Positions 1 to 7,179 of a stretch of DNA of 13,857 nt are shown here, in pieces. This DNA is from Promicromonosporaceae bacterium (lineage in GTDB: Bacteria > Actinomycetota > Actinomycetes > Actinomycetales > Cellulomonadaceae). The position numbers and the translations under genes are program-made. The stretch lies in contig WQZL01000053.1 in the NCBI GenBank assembly GCA_009780755.1, positions 1 to 13,857 of the forward strand. The letters run 5' to 3'. The notes under the pieces are model-generated. The model was given only the letters and a program-made list of their open reading frames with translations, was not told the DNA's origin and searched no databases. Numbering within the stretch: the stretch's first letter is position 1; each line of letters starts with the position of its first letter.

Positions 1-2704
1 CTGTGGAGTTGTGGCAGACCCTGGTTCCCGCAGATAGCGCCGCGTCCAACATCCGGCCGAGGCGGAGGCCACCGCCACGGTTCGCCGCGTAATTGCGCAG
101 CACCTCGGTGTTGGTCATAGAGAAAGCCAGCTGAGCCACTTCCAGTGCCTCGGTGTTGAGTCCGCCGCCACCACCACCGGCGAAGTTATCGTTAATGCGG
201 GCACCATCAACCATAGCGGTGTGTACGGTAAGGAAGATGTTCACCCCACCGCCATCGCCTCGCTCATACTCGGCGCGATTGAAAGTAACCTCGCCATGCA
301 GCCACAGGTGACCGGAGGTCATGTTGATGCCACCGCCACCTTGCTGCCCCGTTTGACTAACGTTTCTGGTGATTAGCACGTTTTCACCGATGTATAGTTC
401 ATTTACCGCGACGTTGCTAGTGACGAGTCCGTCAACGTTAATGCCGCCACCATTATTGGCCGCCACGTTCCAGGAGATTACGGTGTTTTCCGAAATCCCG
501 GCGGTGCTTTGCCCGCCCATGCTCAGGCCGCCGCCGCTGTTTCCAGCCGTGTTTTGGTAGACCTCGCCTCCGGAAATCTCCGCGCTGCTGGTACCAATCA
601 TTCGGATACCGCCGCCGTGACCAGCGGCAATGTTGCGCTCGACAGAGCCGCTCTCCATAACCAGGCGGCTTTGGTTTGCCAGGCTGATGCCGCCACCATG
701 TCCACCGCCATAAGTGGTGTTTCCGCTGATGGTGCCACCCAGCACGTGCAGTTCGCCGCCGGTGAGGTTCACTCCCCCGCCATTGCGGTCGCCGCTGGTT
801 CCGGTTCCGGAGGTGTTGTCGCTGATGACCGCGTCTGAGTGAAGGAACAACCGGCTTGCCGCGTTGGTGGCGAAGTGAACACCGCCGCCCTGTTGCCGGG
901 CCTCGTTGTCGTGGATTTTGCCGCCGTGCATCTGCATCACAAACCCGGAGTTGCGCAGGCCACCCCCCTGAGTGCGGGCGGTGTTGTTCTCGATGGCCCC
1001 ATCATGCATGTGGAAGTTTGCATTCGGTGCATCAAGGTTTAGCCCTCCGCCTTGTCGGGCTTCATTCCCGTAGATCAGGGCCGCATCGCTCATCGTGATC
1101 GCGGTAGCCGATCCGGTGGCGTGTACCCCGCCACCATCGCCATTTCCGAAGGTTTCGTTGTGGCTGATCTCCCCGCCGGTCATAGTCAAAGAGCTGTTGT
1201 TTAGGTGTATGCCCGCACCGCTGCCGCCGCCGGGCGTGCGGTTGTGGCTGATCTCCCCGCCGCTCATGTTGAAGGTGCTGGCGTCGAAGTGTATGCCCGC
1301 GCCAGTTCCGGTGCCGTAGCTGCGGTTGTTACTGATCTCCCCGGCAGTCATCGTGAGCGTAGCGCCGCCTTGGATGCGTAACCCGGCGCCTAACTGGTTA
1401 CCGGTAATCCTGTTGTTGCTGATCTCGCCGCCGCGGAGAAATACCTGGCTGCCGTTCTGGGCAAAGACCCCGGCACCGTTCGCCGTGAGCTGGTGGTTTG
1501 TAATCAGGGCGTCGCCATACATGTAGAAGCGAGCCTCGGCGTATTGAAGTCTTACCCCACCGCCACCGCCAGAGGCGGAGTTGTCGTTAATTTCACCGCC
1601 CCGCATTGTGAAAGTAGCCGCACCAAGGTGTACGCCGCCACCTAACAGTCCGGTGTTGTCGCTAATGTCACCGCCGATCATCTCGAAGGTACCGCCTGCG
1701 ACGATCGCCACGCCACCGCCGCGCTGATCGCTGGTGTTGCCGATGATCTGACCGCCGACCATCAGAAATTCACCGGCTGAGATTCGCACTCCGCCGCCGC
1801 CGGTTTGGTTGTGCAGGGTAGTCATTGACTGATTGCCGCTGATTACCCCGGAACACAGATAGACCCTGGCGTCTGCGCCCACCGCATTTACGCCGCCGCC
1901 GCCAACAAAGTTGGCGCTAGTTGGGGCTGCAATGTTGTTGCGGATTTCTCCGCCGTTGATGGTTAAGGTGCCACCGTCGCTGACCTGAACGCCACCGCCA
2001 GAAGGGGCATTGTTTGTGTTGCTACCTGCACGGTTGTACTCGATTATGCCGCCGGCAGCCACATCTAAGTGCCCACCAGCATTTACCTGTACGCCACCAC
2101 GAAGCGTTGCCAGGTTCGGGTCACCGCCGCTTAGGGTCACGTCGCGCAATTGCAGCACGCCGCTGCCGTTCACTACGAAATGTCGCTGACCTGGAACGGT
2201 GAAGGTGTAATCGCCATTTGAGCTGGTCAGAACGATGGTTCCTTCGATAGTCAGCGGCGCCGCGTGCGCCTCGTCTATGTCGGTCATCAACATGATTTCC
2301 GTGGGCACGCCGCTGGCGTTTGCTGCTGCAATCGCGTCCACTAAATCTGCGCGGCTGAAAACCTCGACCGGAGGGCTGGCTACGACCACGACGAGCGGGT
2401 CGCAGAGGTCACCGTCAGCGGGCTGTGCTTCTTCTTCATCCGGTTCACCGTCGTCGCCTGCGTCCGCAGGTTCGCTGCCGTCAAGCTCCGAACCTTCGGT
2501 TGATAAGTCACCTTCGTCTAAGTAGTCACTTTCGGCGGAGTCATCGTCTGCCAGATCGACTTCACCTGCCTCCGGGGTGATGACGGACACATAACCCATC
2601 TCCTCGCTCGGCCCTGAATCCAGGCCAAACCTGACCGGAATGCCCGGAATCGCAAGTAGTGGAGGCAGCAACATCGCCGAGGCAAGCGCAAGCAGTCTAG
2701 GCAT
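1..2704 (-). CDS. Large secreted right-handed beta-helix repeat protein (adhesin-like), C-terminus beyond the window
   Basis: The reading frame is open from the ATG at 2704 to the left edge (901 complete codons, no stop). An in-frame stop at 2741-2743 and a GGAGAGGA ribosome site about 8 bases upstream fix the start. Residues 1-20 look like a Sec signal peptide (MPRLLALASAMLLPPLLAI). Residues about 34-98 are a very acidic Asp/Glu/Ser linker. From about 113 comes a cap-like segment (RADLVDAI, then IEGTIVLTSS), then from about 200 to the edge some 24 units of roughly 22-40 residues with the pattern M-x-GGEI-S-x-N-x-(spacer)-GGG-V/I/L. This is the Asn-ladder and Gly-turn signature of right-handed parallel beta-helices (pectate-lyase-like fold) found in bacterial surface proteins. 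Inferred role: cell-surface adhesion or matrix contact. No catalytic motif is visible. A cell-wall anchor, if any, would lie beyond the left edge, so a polysaccharide lyase or a released protein cannot be excluded. Confidence 0.9.
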   Translation of the reverse strand, partial: MPRLLALASAMLLPPLLAIPGIPVRFGLDSGPSEEMGYVSVITPEAGEVDLADDDSAESDYLDEGDLSTEGSELDGSEPADAGDDGEPDEEEAQPADGDLCDPLVVVVASPPVEVFSRADLVDAIAAANASGVPTEIMLMTDIDEAHAAPLTIEGTIVLTSSNGDYTFTVPGQRHFVVNGSGVLQLRDVTLSGGDPNLATLRGGVQVNAGGHLDVAAGGIIEYNRAGSNTNNAPSGGGVQVSDGGTLTINGGEIRNNIAAPTSANFVGGGGVNAVGADARVYLCSGVISGNQSMTTLHNQTGGGGVRISAGEFLMVGGQIIGNTSDQRGGGVAIVAGGTFEMIGGDISDNTGLLGGGVHLGAATFTMRGGEINDNSASGGGGGVRLQYAEARFYMYGDALITNHQLTANGAGVFAQNGSQVFLRGGEISNNRITGNQLGAGLRIQGGATLTMTAGEISNNRSYGTGTGAGIHFDASTFNMSGGEISHNRTPGGGSGAGIHLNNSSLTMTGGEISHNETFGNGDGGGVHATGSATAITMSDAALIYGNEARQGGGLNLDAPNANFHMHDGAIENNTARTQGGGLRNSGFVMQMHGGKIHDNEARQQGGGVHFATNAASRLFLHSDAVISDNTSGTGTSGDRNGGGVNLTGGELHVLGGTISGNTTYGGGHGGGISLANQSRLVMESGSVERNIAAGHGGGIRMIGTSSAEISGGEVYQNTAGNSGGGLSMGGQSTAGISENTVISWNVAANNGGGINVDGLVTSNVAVNELYIGENVLITRNVSQTGQQGGGGINMTSGHLWLHGEVTFNRAEYERGDGGGVNIFLTVHTAMVDGARINDNFAGGGGGGLNTEALEVAQLAFSMTNTEVLRNYAANRGGGLRLGRMLDAALSAGTRVCHNST

Positions 2705-2752
2705 GATGCTATTCCTCTCCGTCCTTGTTGGTGAGATCCGTCAATCTTGGCG

Positions 2753-2780
2753 AGTATAGGGTACCGATGTGATTGAACAA
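2753..2780 (-). promoter_or_regulatory. Probable sigma-70-type promoter of the beta-helix gene
   Basis: On the minus strand a -35-like TTGTTC (plus 2775-2780) and a -10-like TATACT (plus 2753-2758) are separated by 16 bases. They lie about 50 bases upstream of the beta-helix ATG in the 149-base gap after the response-regulator gene. The match to consensus is good for a GC-rich genome. This suggests the surface protein has its own promoter and is not simply the last gene of the upstream operon. Confidence 0.5.
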
Positions 2781-2853
2781 TGACAGACCAGGGGAAATAA
2801 CGCCAAGCATTGATGCACTTTGTGTCAGCCCAATCGGCCACGCCAGGTGGCTG

Positions 2854-3483
2854 CTAGGTGAGCCAGCCACGCTTGCGAGCCTCGGTTACGGCGCCGGTGC
2901 GATCATCGGCGCCGAGCTTGACGTAGATGCGTTGCAGATGGGTCTTTACGGTGTCGCCGCTGATGAACAGCTGCCGTCCGACCTCGGCATTCGAGTAACC
3001 CTCGGCCACTAGGGATAGCACCTCGGTCTCGCGGGCGGTTAGTCTTTCGGCGGTGGAGCGCATGGAGTTCATTAGCCGGGAAGCAACCCCTGGAGCGAGT
3101 ACGGTCTGCCCCCACGCGGCATCGCGAATGCCGCGCAGCAGTACGTCGGGCGGTGCGTCCTTCAGCAGATAACCGGACGCCCCGGCCTCGACGGCGCGCA
3201 GAATATCGGCGTCGGTGTCATAGGTGGTTAGCACCAAGATGCGTGGTGCTGACGGGCCGGAGCGGGCGATGCGCGCGGTGGCGGTGGCTCCATCGCACAC
3301 CGGCATCCGCAGGTCCATGCACACGACATCGGGCTTCAGCTCGGCTGCCAGGCACACGGCCTCCTCGCCGTCGCTGGCCTCCCCGACCACCTGAAGGTCC
3401 GGCTCATCATCGATGATGCCGACGATGCCCGCGCGTAGCAGCGGGTGGTCGTCTACGACGAGGATGCGGATGGGTTCGGTCAT
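2854..3483 (-). CDS. NarL/LuxR-family response regulator
   Basis: This 209-residue protein is the expected length for a NarL-type DNA-binding response regulator. The receiver domain (about 1-120) has the acidic pair D11/D12, the phospho-acceptor D57 (in VVCMDLRMP), T86 as switch residue, Y105 and K108 (GYLLKD). The C-terminal LuxR helix-turn-helix (about 147-205) begins LTARETEVLSLVAEG and contains the recognition-helix segment SGDTVKTHLQRIYVKLG. The ATG overlaps the kinase stop as ATGA and is preceded by a strong AAGGAGG site, so translation is coupled to the kinase. It is the last gene of the ABC/two-component operon. Inferred role: phosphorylated by the adjacent kinase, it controls the operon and perhaps other genes. 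Target sites are not identifiable here. Confidence 0.95.
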   Translation of the reverse strand: MTEPIRILVVDDHPLLRAGIVGIIDDEPDLQVVGEASDGEEAVCLAAELKPDVVCMDLRMPVCDGATATARIARSGPSAPRILVLTTYDTDADILRAVEAGASGYLLKDAPPDVLLRGIRDAAWGQTVLAPGVASRLMNSMRSTAERLTARETEVLSLVAEGYSNAEVGRQLFISGDTVKTHLQRIYVKLGADDRTGAVTEARKRGWLT

Positions 3484-4727
3484 GATTCCTCCTTGGGCGC
3501 GGAGTCGTTAAGCGGTAAAGACAGTGTGACTCGAATGACGGTACCGCCCTCGGGGGCCGGGGTAACGGTGAGGGTTCCGCCGATCTCGGCCACGCGCGAT
3601 CGCATACCGGCGAGGCCGTAGCCTTCGGTCGCACCAGCCATGCCCTGTCCGTTGTCCTGTACGACCAGACGCGCGGCTAATCCCTGTCGGCCACCGAGAC
3701 GCAGGCTCACCTCGGTGGCTTCGGCGTGCCGGGCGACATTGGTGAGCGCTTCTTGGGCAGCGCGCAGCAGCACCACCTCGGCGTCCGCGGACAGGGAGCC
3801 GACATCGGTAAGGCGTAGGTCAACCGGCACGCCGGTTTCGGCGCTCCATCGCCTCGCAAGGCGGCGCAGTGCGTCAGCCAGGGATGCCCCCTGTAGCGGG
3901 GCGGGCGCGAATGCCGTAACGAGTGCGCGGGCCTCGGCCAAATTGTCCCGAGCAACATCGCGCACAATGTCATGCCGTTGACGCACGGTATCAAGATCGC
4001 CGCGAGCCAGCGCCCGATCGGCGGCCTGCGTCTGCATCAGTACCGTAGTGAAGCCCTGAGCGAGCGTGTCATGAATCTCTCGGGCGACCCGCTCCCGTTC
4101 GGCAGCAACCCCAGCGGCGCGCTGAGAAGCGGCTATCTCAACCTGCGCTGCCTGTAGCTGATCGACGAGTCTTGCGTTGGCCAAGCTGTGCTTTTGATCG
4201 GACGTCCACCAAAGCCCAATCACTGTGCCAAGCCCGACATTAACCGCCAGATTTAGCAGCCCATTGTTCAATTGTTCGGCGTCCCTACCGTGGACCAGCA
4301 CCATCGCCCCGCTCACCATAGCGGCCATCACCGCTATCGCCAGCAATGCTTGACGTCGCCTACGGAAGAACCAGAATGCCTCAAACGGCCCGAGCAGCAG
4401 GATTATCACGGCGGAAAAGTCGAAACGGACGACTCCCAGGGCGATGGCGCACACCGTCAGGATCGCCAGGAAGACGATGCCCCGCTTATCGCCCACCTCC
4501 AAGTCGGCCACCCGCAACCAGACGAAGGCCACCGCAATCACTACCAACGGCAGCAGGTAAAGCCATAGCGACCCACCGGTTCCTACCGGCCCGTTTTCCG
4601 GCTCCTCAACAACCCATACAACGATCCTCAGCAAAAAAGACAGGGCGATGGTCCCGCCAGACTCAATGTACGCCTGGCGTTTCAGACGGGTTTGGGTGAC
4701 CTGGGCAGCTGATCGCTTTACCTCCAC
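3480..4727 (-). CDS. Membrane sensor histidine kinase, HisKA_3 (DesK/NarL) type
   Basis: A 415-residue kinase. The N-terminal half (about 25-175) has five to six hydrophobic helices with only short connecting loops, so there is no real extracellular sensor domain. A likely coiled coil at about 180-215 leads to the HisKA_3 dimerisation motif with phospho-acceptor H219 (VAREIHDTLAQG). The ATPase domain shows the N box (EALTNVARHA, N330), G1 box (DNGQGM, D358) and GYGLAGMRSRV. The start is a GTG inside the last 10 bases of the permease gene with no clear ribosome site, which suggests termination-reinitiation coupling; the exact start is less certain than the rest. Its stop overlaps the response-regulator start. 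Family knowledge: such kinases phosphorylate an adjacent NarL-type regulator, and those lacking large loops often sense within the membrane or through a partner transporter. The signal here is unknown. Confidence 0.94.
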   Translation of the reverse strand: MEVKRSAAQVTQTRLKRQAYIESGGTIALSFLLRIVVWVVEEPENGPVGTGGSLWLYLLPLVVIAVAFVWLRVADLEVGDKRGIVFLAILTVCAIALGVVRFDFSAVIILLLGPFEAFWFFRRRRQALLAIAVMAAMVSGAMVLVHGRDAEQLNNGLLNLAVNVGLGTVIGLWWTSDQKHSLANARLVDQLQAAQVEIAASQRAAGVAAERERVAREIHDTLAQGFTTVLMQTQAADRALARGDLDTVRQRHDIVRDVARDNLAEARALVTAFAPAPLQGASLADALRRLARRWSAETGVPVDLRLTDVGSLSADAEVVLLRAAQEALTNVARHAEATEVSLRLGGRQGLAARLVVQDNGQGMAGATEGYGLAGMRSRVAEIGGTLTVTPAPEGGTVIRVTLSLPLNDSAPKEES

Positions 4728-5515
4728 CGGAATAACTTAACTCCCAGCGGCAGCATAAGTATGGTCCAACCCACCATGACAAGCGTCTCAACCACTGGGA
4801 AGCCGTAGCCGAACCAGCCAGCCTCGATGGCCTGCGTGGCGGCACCCAGCGGGGTGAAGCGGGCAATTCGCGTCCAGGTCTCATTCATCAGGCCGCCCAT
4901 CAGACCAGCGGCGACCAGCAGGGCGAAAAAGACGGTCATGGCAATTGCGTTGGCGACGGTGGCCTTGGCCACGCGAGCGGAGACCAGCGTGCCGATTGAT
5001 GCCATCGTCAGTGTGCCGAGCAGGAAGGCAATCACCACCACCCCGATGTTCCCCGGGATGGTCAGCCCCCAGATAATGGCAGCAGCACCCAGCATCACCG
5101 CCGCACCGCCGAGCGCGCCGAGCGCCGAGATCAGGTAGTGGACAATAATCAGCGCCTGCGGCCTCATCGGCGAACCCGAGAACCGCTTGAGTACACCCTT
5201 CTCCCGGAATTGGCCGAACGCCACCGGCATCACGCCGATAAACGGCATACTCATGGCGATGGCAAGCATTGCCGGAGCGATCACCTGAATCAACATGATG
5301 CCGTAGTAATGGTGACCGTAGTACACATCTGGCGTCTCGGTGGGATCGGAGCCGAGCAGGTTGAGCGTGAGCATCACGGTTGGGAACAACAGCACCCAAA
5401 ACGGGTTCGCCAGATCGCGCGCCCAGACTCTGGCTTCGGTGGTTAATAGCTTGCTAAAGCCGCGGGGGCGGCTCGGGCGGGTGGGTGTGGCGAAATCAAG
5501 GGTGGTGGTACTCAT
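4718..5515 (-). CDS. ABC-2 type transporter permease
   Basis: A 265-residue membrane protein with six predicted helices (about 40-54, 73-95, 121-151, 157-181, 189-210, 242-262) and the ABC-2 motif between helices 2 and 3 (FREKGVLKRFSGSPM, 103-117), which contacts the ATPase. An in-frame opening runs upstream to 5671, but the Arg/Pro-rich extension overlaps the ATPase gene. The ATG at 5515 is chosen because it forms an ATGA overlap with the ATPase stop and has an AAGGAG site 8 bases upstream (plus 5524-5529). With the ATPase it should form a DrrAB-like exporter in the cytoplasmic membrane. Substrates of such pairs include drugs, antibiotics, lipids and peptides; nothing here identifies which. 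Confidence 0.92.
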   Translation of the reverse strand: MSTTTLDFATPTRPSRPRGFSKLLTTEARVWARDLANPFWVLLFPTVMLTLNLLGSDPTETPDVYYGHHYYGIMLIQVIAPAMLAIAMSMPFIGVMPVAFGQFREKGVLKRFSGSPMRPQALIIVHYLISALGALGGAAVMLGAAAIIWGLTIPGNIGVVVIAFLLGTLTMASIGTLVSARVAKATVANAIAMTVFFALLVAAGLMGGLMNETWTRIARFTPLGAATQAIEAGWFGYGFPVVETLVMVGWTILMLPLGVKLFRWR

Positions 5516-6270
5516 GCGAAGACTCCTTCGAGGACGATGTTGCGGGTAGGGGCGGTGATGGCGACGAAAACGTCCTCTAGTGAGGTGGCGCCGGAGGTGT
5601 CGTCGATGAGGTGCTGGGGGGCACCCTCGGCGATTACCAGGCCGTTGTCGATGATGACGAGGCGGTCGCAAAGCCGCTCGGCCTCCTCCATGAAGTGTGT
5701 GACAAGCAGCACGGTCACGCCCGCATCCCGCACCTTGCGCACCAGATCCCAGGTGTCTCGGCGACCAACCGGGTCAAGACCGGTAGTCAGCTCATCAAGG
5801 ACGACGACGCGGGGGCGCCCAACGAGGGCCAGGCCGATGGACAGGCGTTGCTTCTGCCCCCCGGAGAGGGTTTTGAACAGGGATGTGCGCTTCTCGTCGA
5901 GGCCGAGCAGCGTGATTAGGTTCTCGACGTTGGCTGGGTTCGGGTAGAAGCTGGCGAACAGTTCGAGGGCTTCAACGACGGTGATCTTGTCATGCATCTG
6001 CGCCTCCTGGAACTGGATGCCCACCTGCTCACGGATCAGCTCGGGTCGAATCTGCGGGTCGATGCCGAGTACGGTGATTACCCCACCATCTGACTCGCGC
6101 AGTCCGGCGATGCATTCAACTGTCGTGGTCTTTCCGGCGCCGTTGGGGCCAAGGATGCCGAAGATTTCGCCTTGCTGCACCGAGAAGGACACGTCGGAGA
6201 CGGCAACCTTGCTGCCGTAAACCTTGCGAAGATTTGAGACCTCCACGATTGGGGCATGTGTTTTGTTCAT
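5512..6270 (-). CDS. ABC transporter ATP-binding protein (DrrA/ABC-2 exporter class)
   Basis: A 252-residue ATPase, first gene of the four-gene export/two-component operon. It has Walker A GPNGAGKT (41-48), Q-loop near Q88, signature LSGGQKQR (135-142), Walker B with the catalytic glutamate (VVVLDE, E160), the D-loop TTGLDP, the H-loop H192 and the C-terminal LEDVFVAITAP usual in this class. It lacks the longer C-terminal extension of classical DrrA proteins. The frame opens to a GTG at 6315, but the first conserved residues follow the ATG at 6270 (MNKTHAPIVEV), which is preferred although no convincing ribosome site precedes it; a leaderless or short-leader mRNA is possible. It powers export through the permease encoded immediately downstream. 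Confidence 0.93.
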   Translation of the reverse strand: MNKTHAPIVEVSNLRKVYGSKVAVSDVSFSVQQGEIFGILGPNGAGKTTTVECIAGLRESDGGVITVLGIDPQIRPELIREQVGIQFQEAQMHDKITVVEALELFASFYPNPANVENLITLLGLDEKRTSLFKTLSGGQKQRLSIGLALVGRPRVVVLDELTTGLDPVGRRDTWDLVRKVRDAGVTVLLVTHFMEEAERLCDRLVIIDNGLVIAEGAPQHLIDDTSGATSLEDVFVAITAPTRNIVLEGVFA

Positions 6271-6343
6271 GTACCAATCGTGCTGGTTTGGCCTCTGGTG
6301 CCGTAAGGCCCGCACGGGCGAACCTCCCGTCCCCCGAACGGAG

Positions 6344-6349
6344 TACCCT
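6344..6349 (+). promoter_or_regulatory. Likely -10 box of a leaderless promoter for pgl
   Basis: TACCCT fits the TANNNT -10 pattern and ends six bases before the ATG at 6356. In Actinobacteria this spacing places the transcription start on or next to the start codon, which gives a leaderless mRNA. No ribosome site precedes this ATG, in keeping with that reading. No convincing -35 element is visible. The 85-base gap to the divergent ABC ATPase must also hold that operon's promoter, which I could not identify. Confidence 0.5.
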
Positions 6350-6355
6350 GCGTCT

Positions 6356-7105
6356 ATGGATACCGGAACTTTTGTGGTGGTTCACCCGGATGCGCAGACA
6401 CTGGCCGAGGCCACGGCGGCACGGTTGCTGATTACGCTGCTCGATGCACAGTCTGCGGCCACCCCTCTGCATGTTTCCCTGACCGGAGGCACCGTCGGTG
6501 TCGCCGTACTCGCGGCGGCGGCAAAGAGTCCGGTACTCGCCGCCATCGACTGGTCGGGGGTGCACCTGTGGTGGAGCGATGAACGCTACCTATCCACCGG
6601 CGACCCGGAGCGAAACGAGACCCAGGCCAGGGCGGCGCTGCTTGACCTCCTGGTGGCTGGGCATGGCCTTCCCGCAGCGAACATTCATCCGATTCCGGGG
6701 CCAGATAGCGTCTCCTGCGCCGAGGAGGCCGCGCGTAACTACGCCGCGGAGCTGGCATCTTGGGCCGAAAGCGAGGGCTGGGGCGTGCCCGAGTTTGATG
6801 TCTCCCTGCTCGGAGTAGGGTCAGACGGTCATGTCGCCTCCCTATTCCCCGGTCATCCCGCGCTCAACGAGACCGGCACCGTGGTCGCTGTTCACGATTC
6901 CCCTAAACCCCCCTCCGTGCGGGTTTCGCTCACCGTCACGGGCATTTGCGCATCGCAGGAAGTATGGTTCGTGGCCGCCGGCCCCGAGAAAGCCGAGCAG
7001 ATCGCCGCCGCCCTGGCCGATGACACAACCGTGCCCGCCGCTCAAATCACCGCCCAAAGCTGCACCCTGTGGCTCCTAGACGTAGCCGCCGCCGACTGCC
7101 CCTAA
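6356..7105 (+). CDS. pgl: 6-phosphogluconolactonase
   Basis: A 249-residue cytoplasmic enzyme, the normal length for the DevB/Pgl family (related to the glucosamine-6-phosphate isomerase fold). It hydrolyses 6-phosphogluconolactone to 6-phosphogluconate, the second step of the oxidative pentose phosphate pathway. Seen motifs: SLTGGT (41-46), WWSDERYL (72-79), LGVGSDGHVASLFPG (152-166, where the family usually has GHTASLFPG) and PSVRVSLT (186-193). The frame opens upstream to 6224, but that extension overlaps the divergent ATPase gene and is not family-like. The ATG at 6356 fits both the domain start and the -10 box just upstream. It is the only plus-strand gene here and stands alone, not next to zwf, tal or tkt as in many actinobacteria. 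Confidence 0.94.
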   Translation: MDTGTFVVVHPDAQTLAEATAARLLITLLDAQSAATPLHVSLTGGTVGVAVLAAAAKSPVLAAIDWSGVHLWWSDERYLSTGDPERNETQARAALLDLLVAGHGLPAANIHPIPGPDSVSCAEEAARNYAAELASWAESEGWGVPEFDVSLLGVGSDGHVASLFPGHPALNETGTVVAVHDSPKPPSVRVSLTVTGICASQEVWFVAAGPEKAEQIAAALADDTTVPAAQITAQSCTLWLLDVAAADCP

Positions 7106-7109
7106 AACA

Positions 7110-7179
7110 TCGAGGTCGGTAGTTTGCGTTGAGATCGGTAACTCGAGTTACCGATCTCAACGCAAACTACCGACCTCGA
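7110..7179. repeat. Perfect 70-bp palindrome between convergent genes, probable terminator
   Basis: Bases 7110-7144 and 7145-7179 are exact reverse complements, giving 35-base arms with no spacer, centred on the CTCGAG-containing core GGTAACTCGAGTTACC. Each arm itself holds two similar 13-base units, GAGGTCGGTAGTT (7112-7124) and GAGATCGGTAACT (7131-7143), 19 bases apart. The palindrome starts five bases after the pgl stop and contains the last codons and the stop of the RCC1 gene. On the minus strand the stem is followed directly by TGTTTTA, a short T-run, so it can work as an intrinsic terminator for the RCC1 transcript. On the plus strand no T-run follows, though the hairpin would still shield the end of the pgl mRNA. 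A mobile or protein-binding element is an alternative. Confidence 0.85.

Noticed and set aside
369..1526. A chain of plus-strand reading frames of 60-110 codons opposite the beta-helix gene
   Set aside because: They are antisense shadows of the Gly/Asn-rich repeats; their products are Pro/Ala-rich low-complexity strings without domains, and the minus frame is open throughout with a repeat pattern.
1..2200. CRISPR-like or DNA-level tandem repeat array
   Set aside because: The regular GCCGCCACC-type patches come from GGG-V/I codons in protein repeats; spacing and sequence vary and no constant direct repeat with spacers exists.
2518..2841. Minus-strand reading frame of 107 codons over the start of the beta-helix gene
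   Set aside because: It overlaps the signal-peptide and linker coding region in another frame and gives a Cys/Arg-rich product with no recognisable domain.
2837..2851. Small hairpin GCCAC-GCCAG-GTGGC just after the response-regulator stop
   Set aside because: Only five base pairs and no T-run follows, so I do not call it a terminator, although it sits in the right place.
5516..5671. 52-codon N-terminal extension of the ABC permease
   Set aside because: It is Arg/Pro/His-rich, overlaps the ATPase gene, and the ATG at 5515 has an ATGA overlap and a good ribosome site.
6224..6355. 44-codon upstream extension of 6-phosphogluconolactonase
   Set aside because: It runs into the divergent ATPase gene, is not family-like, and the ATG at 6356 gives the normal family length.
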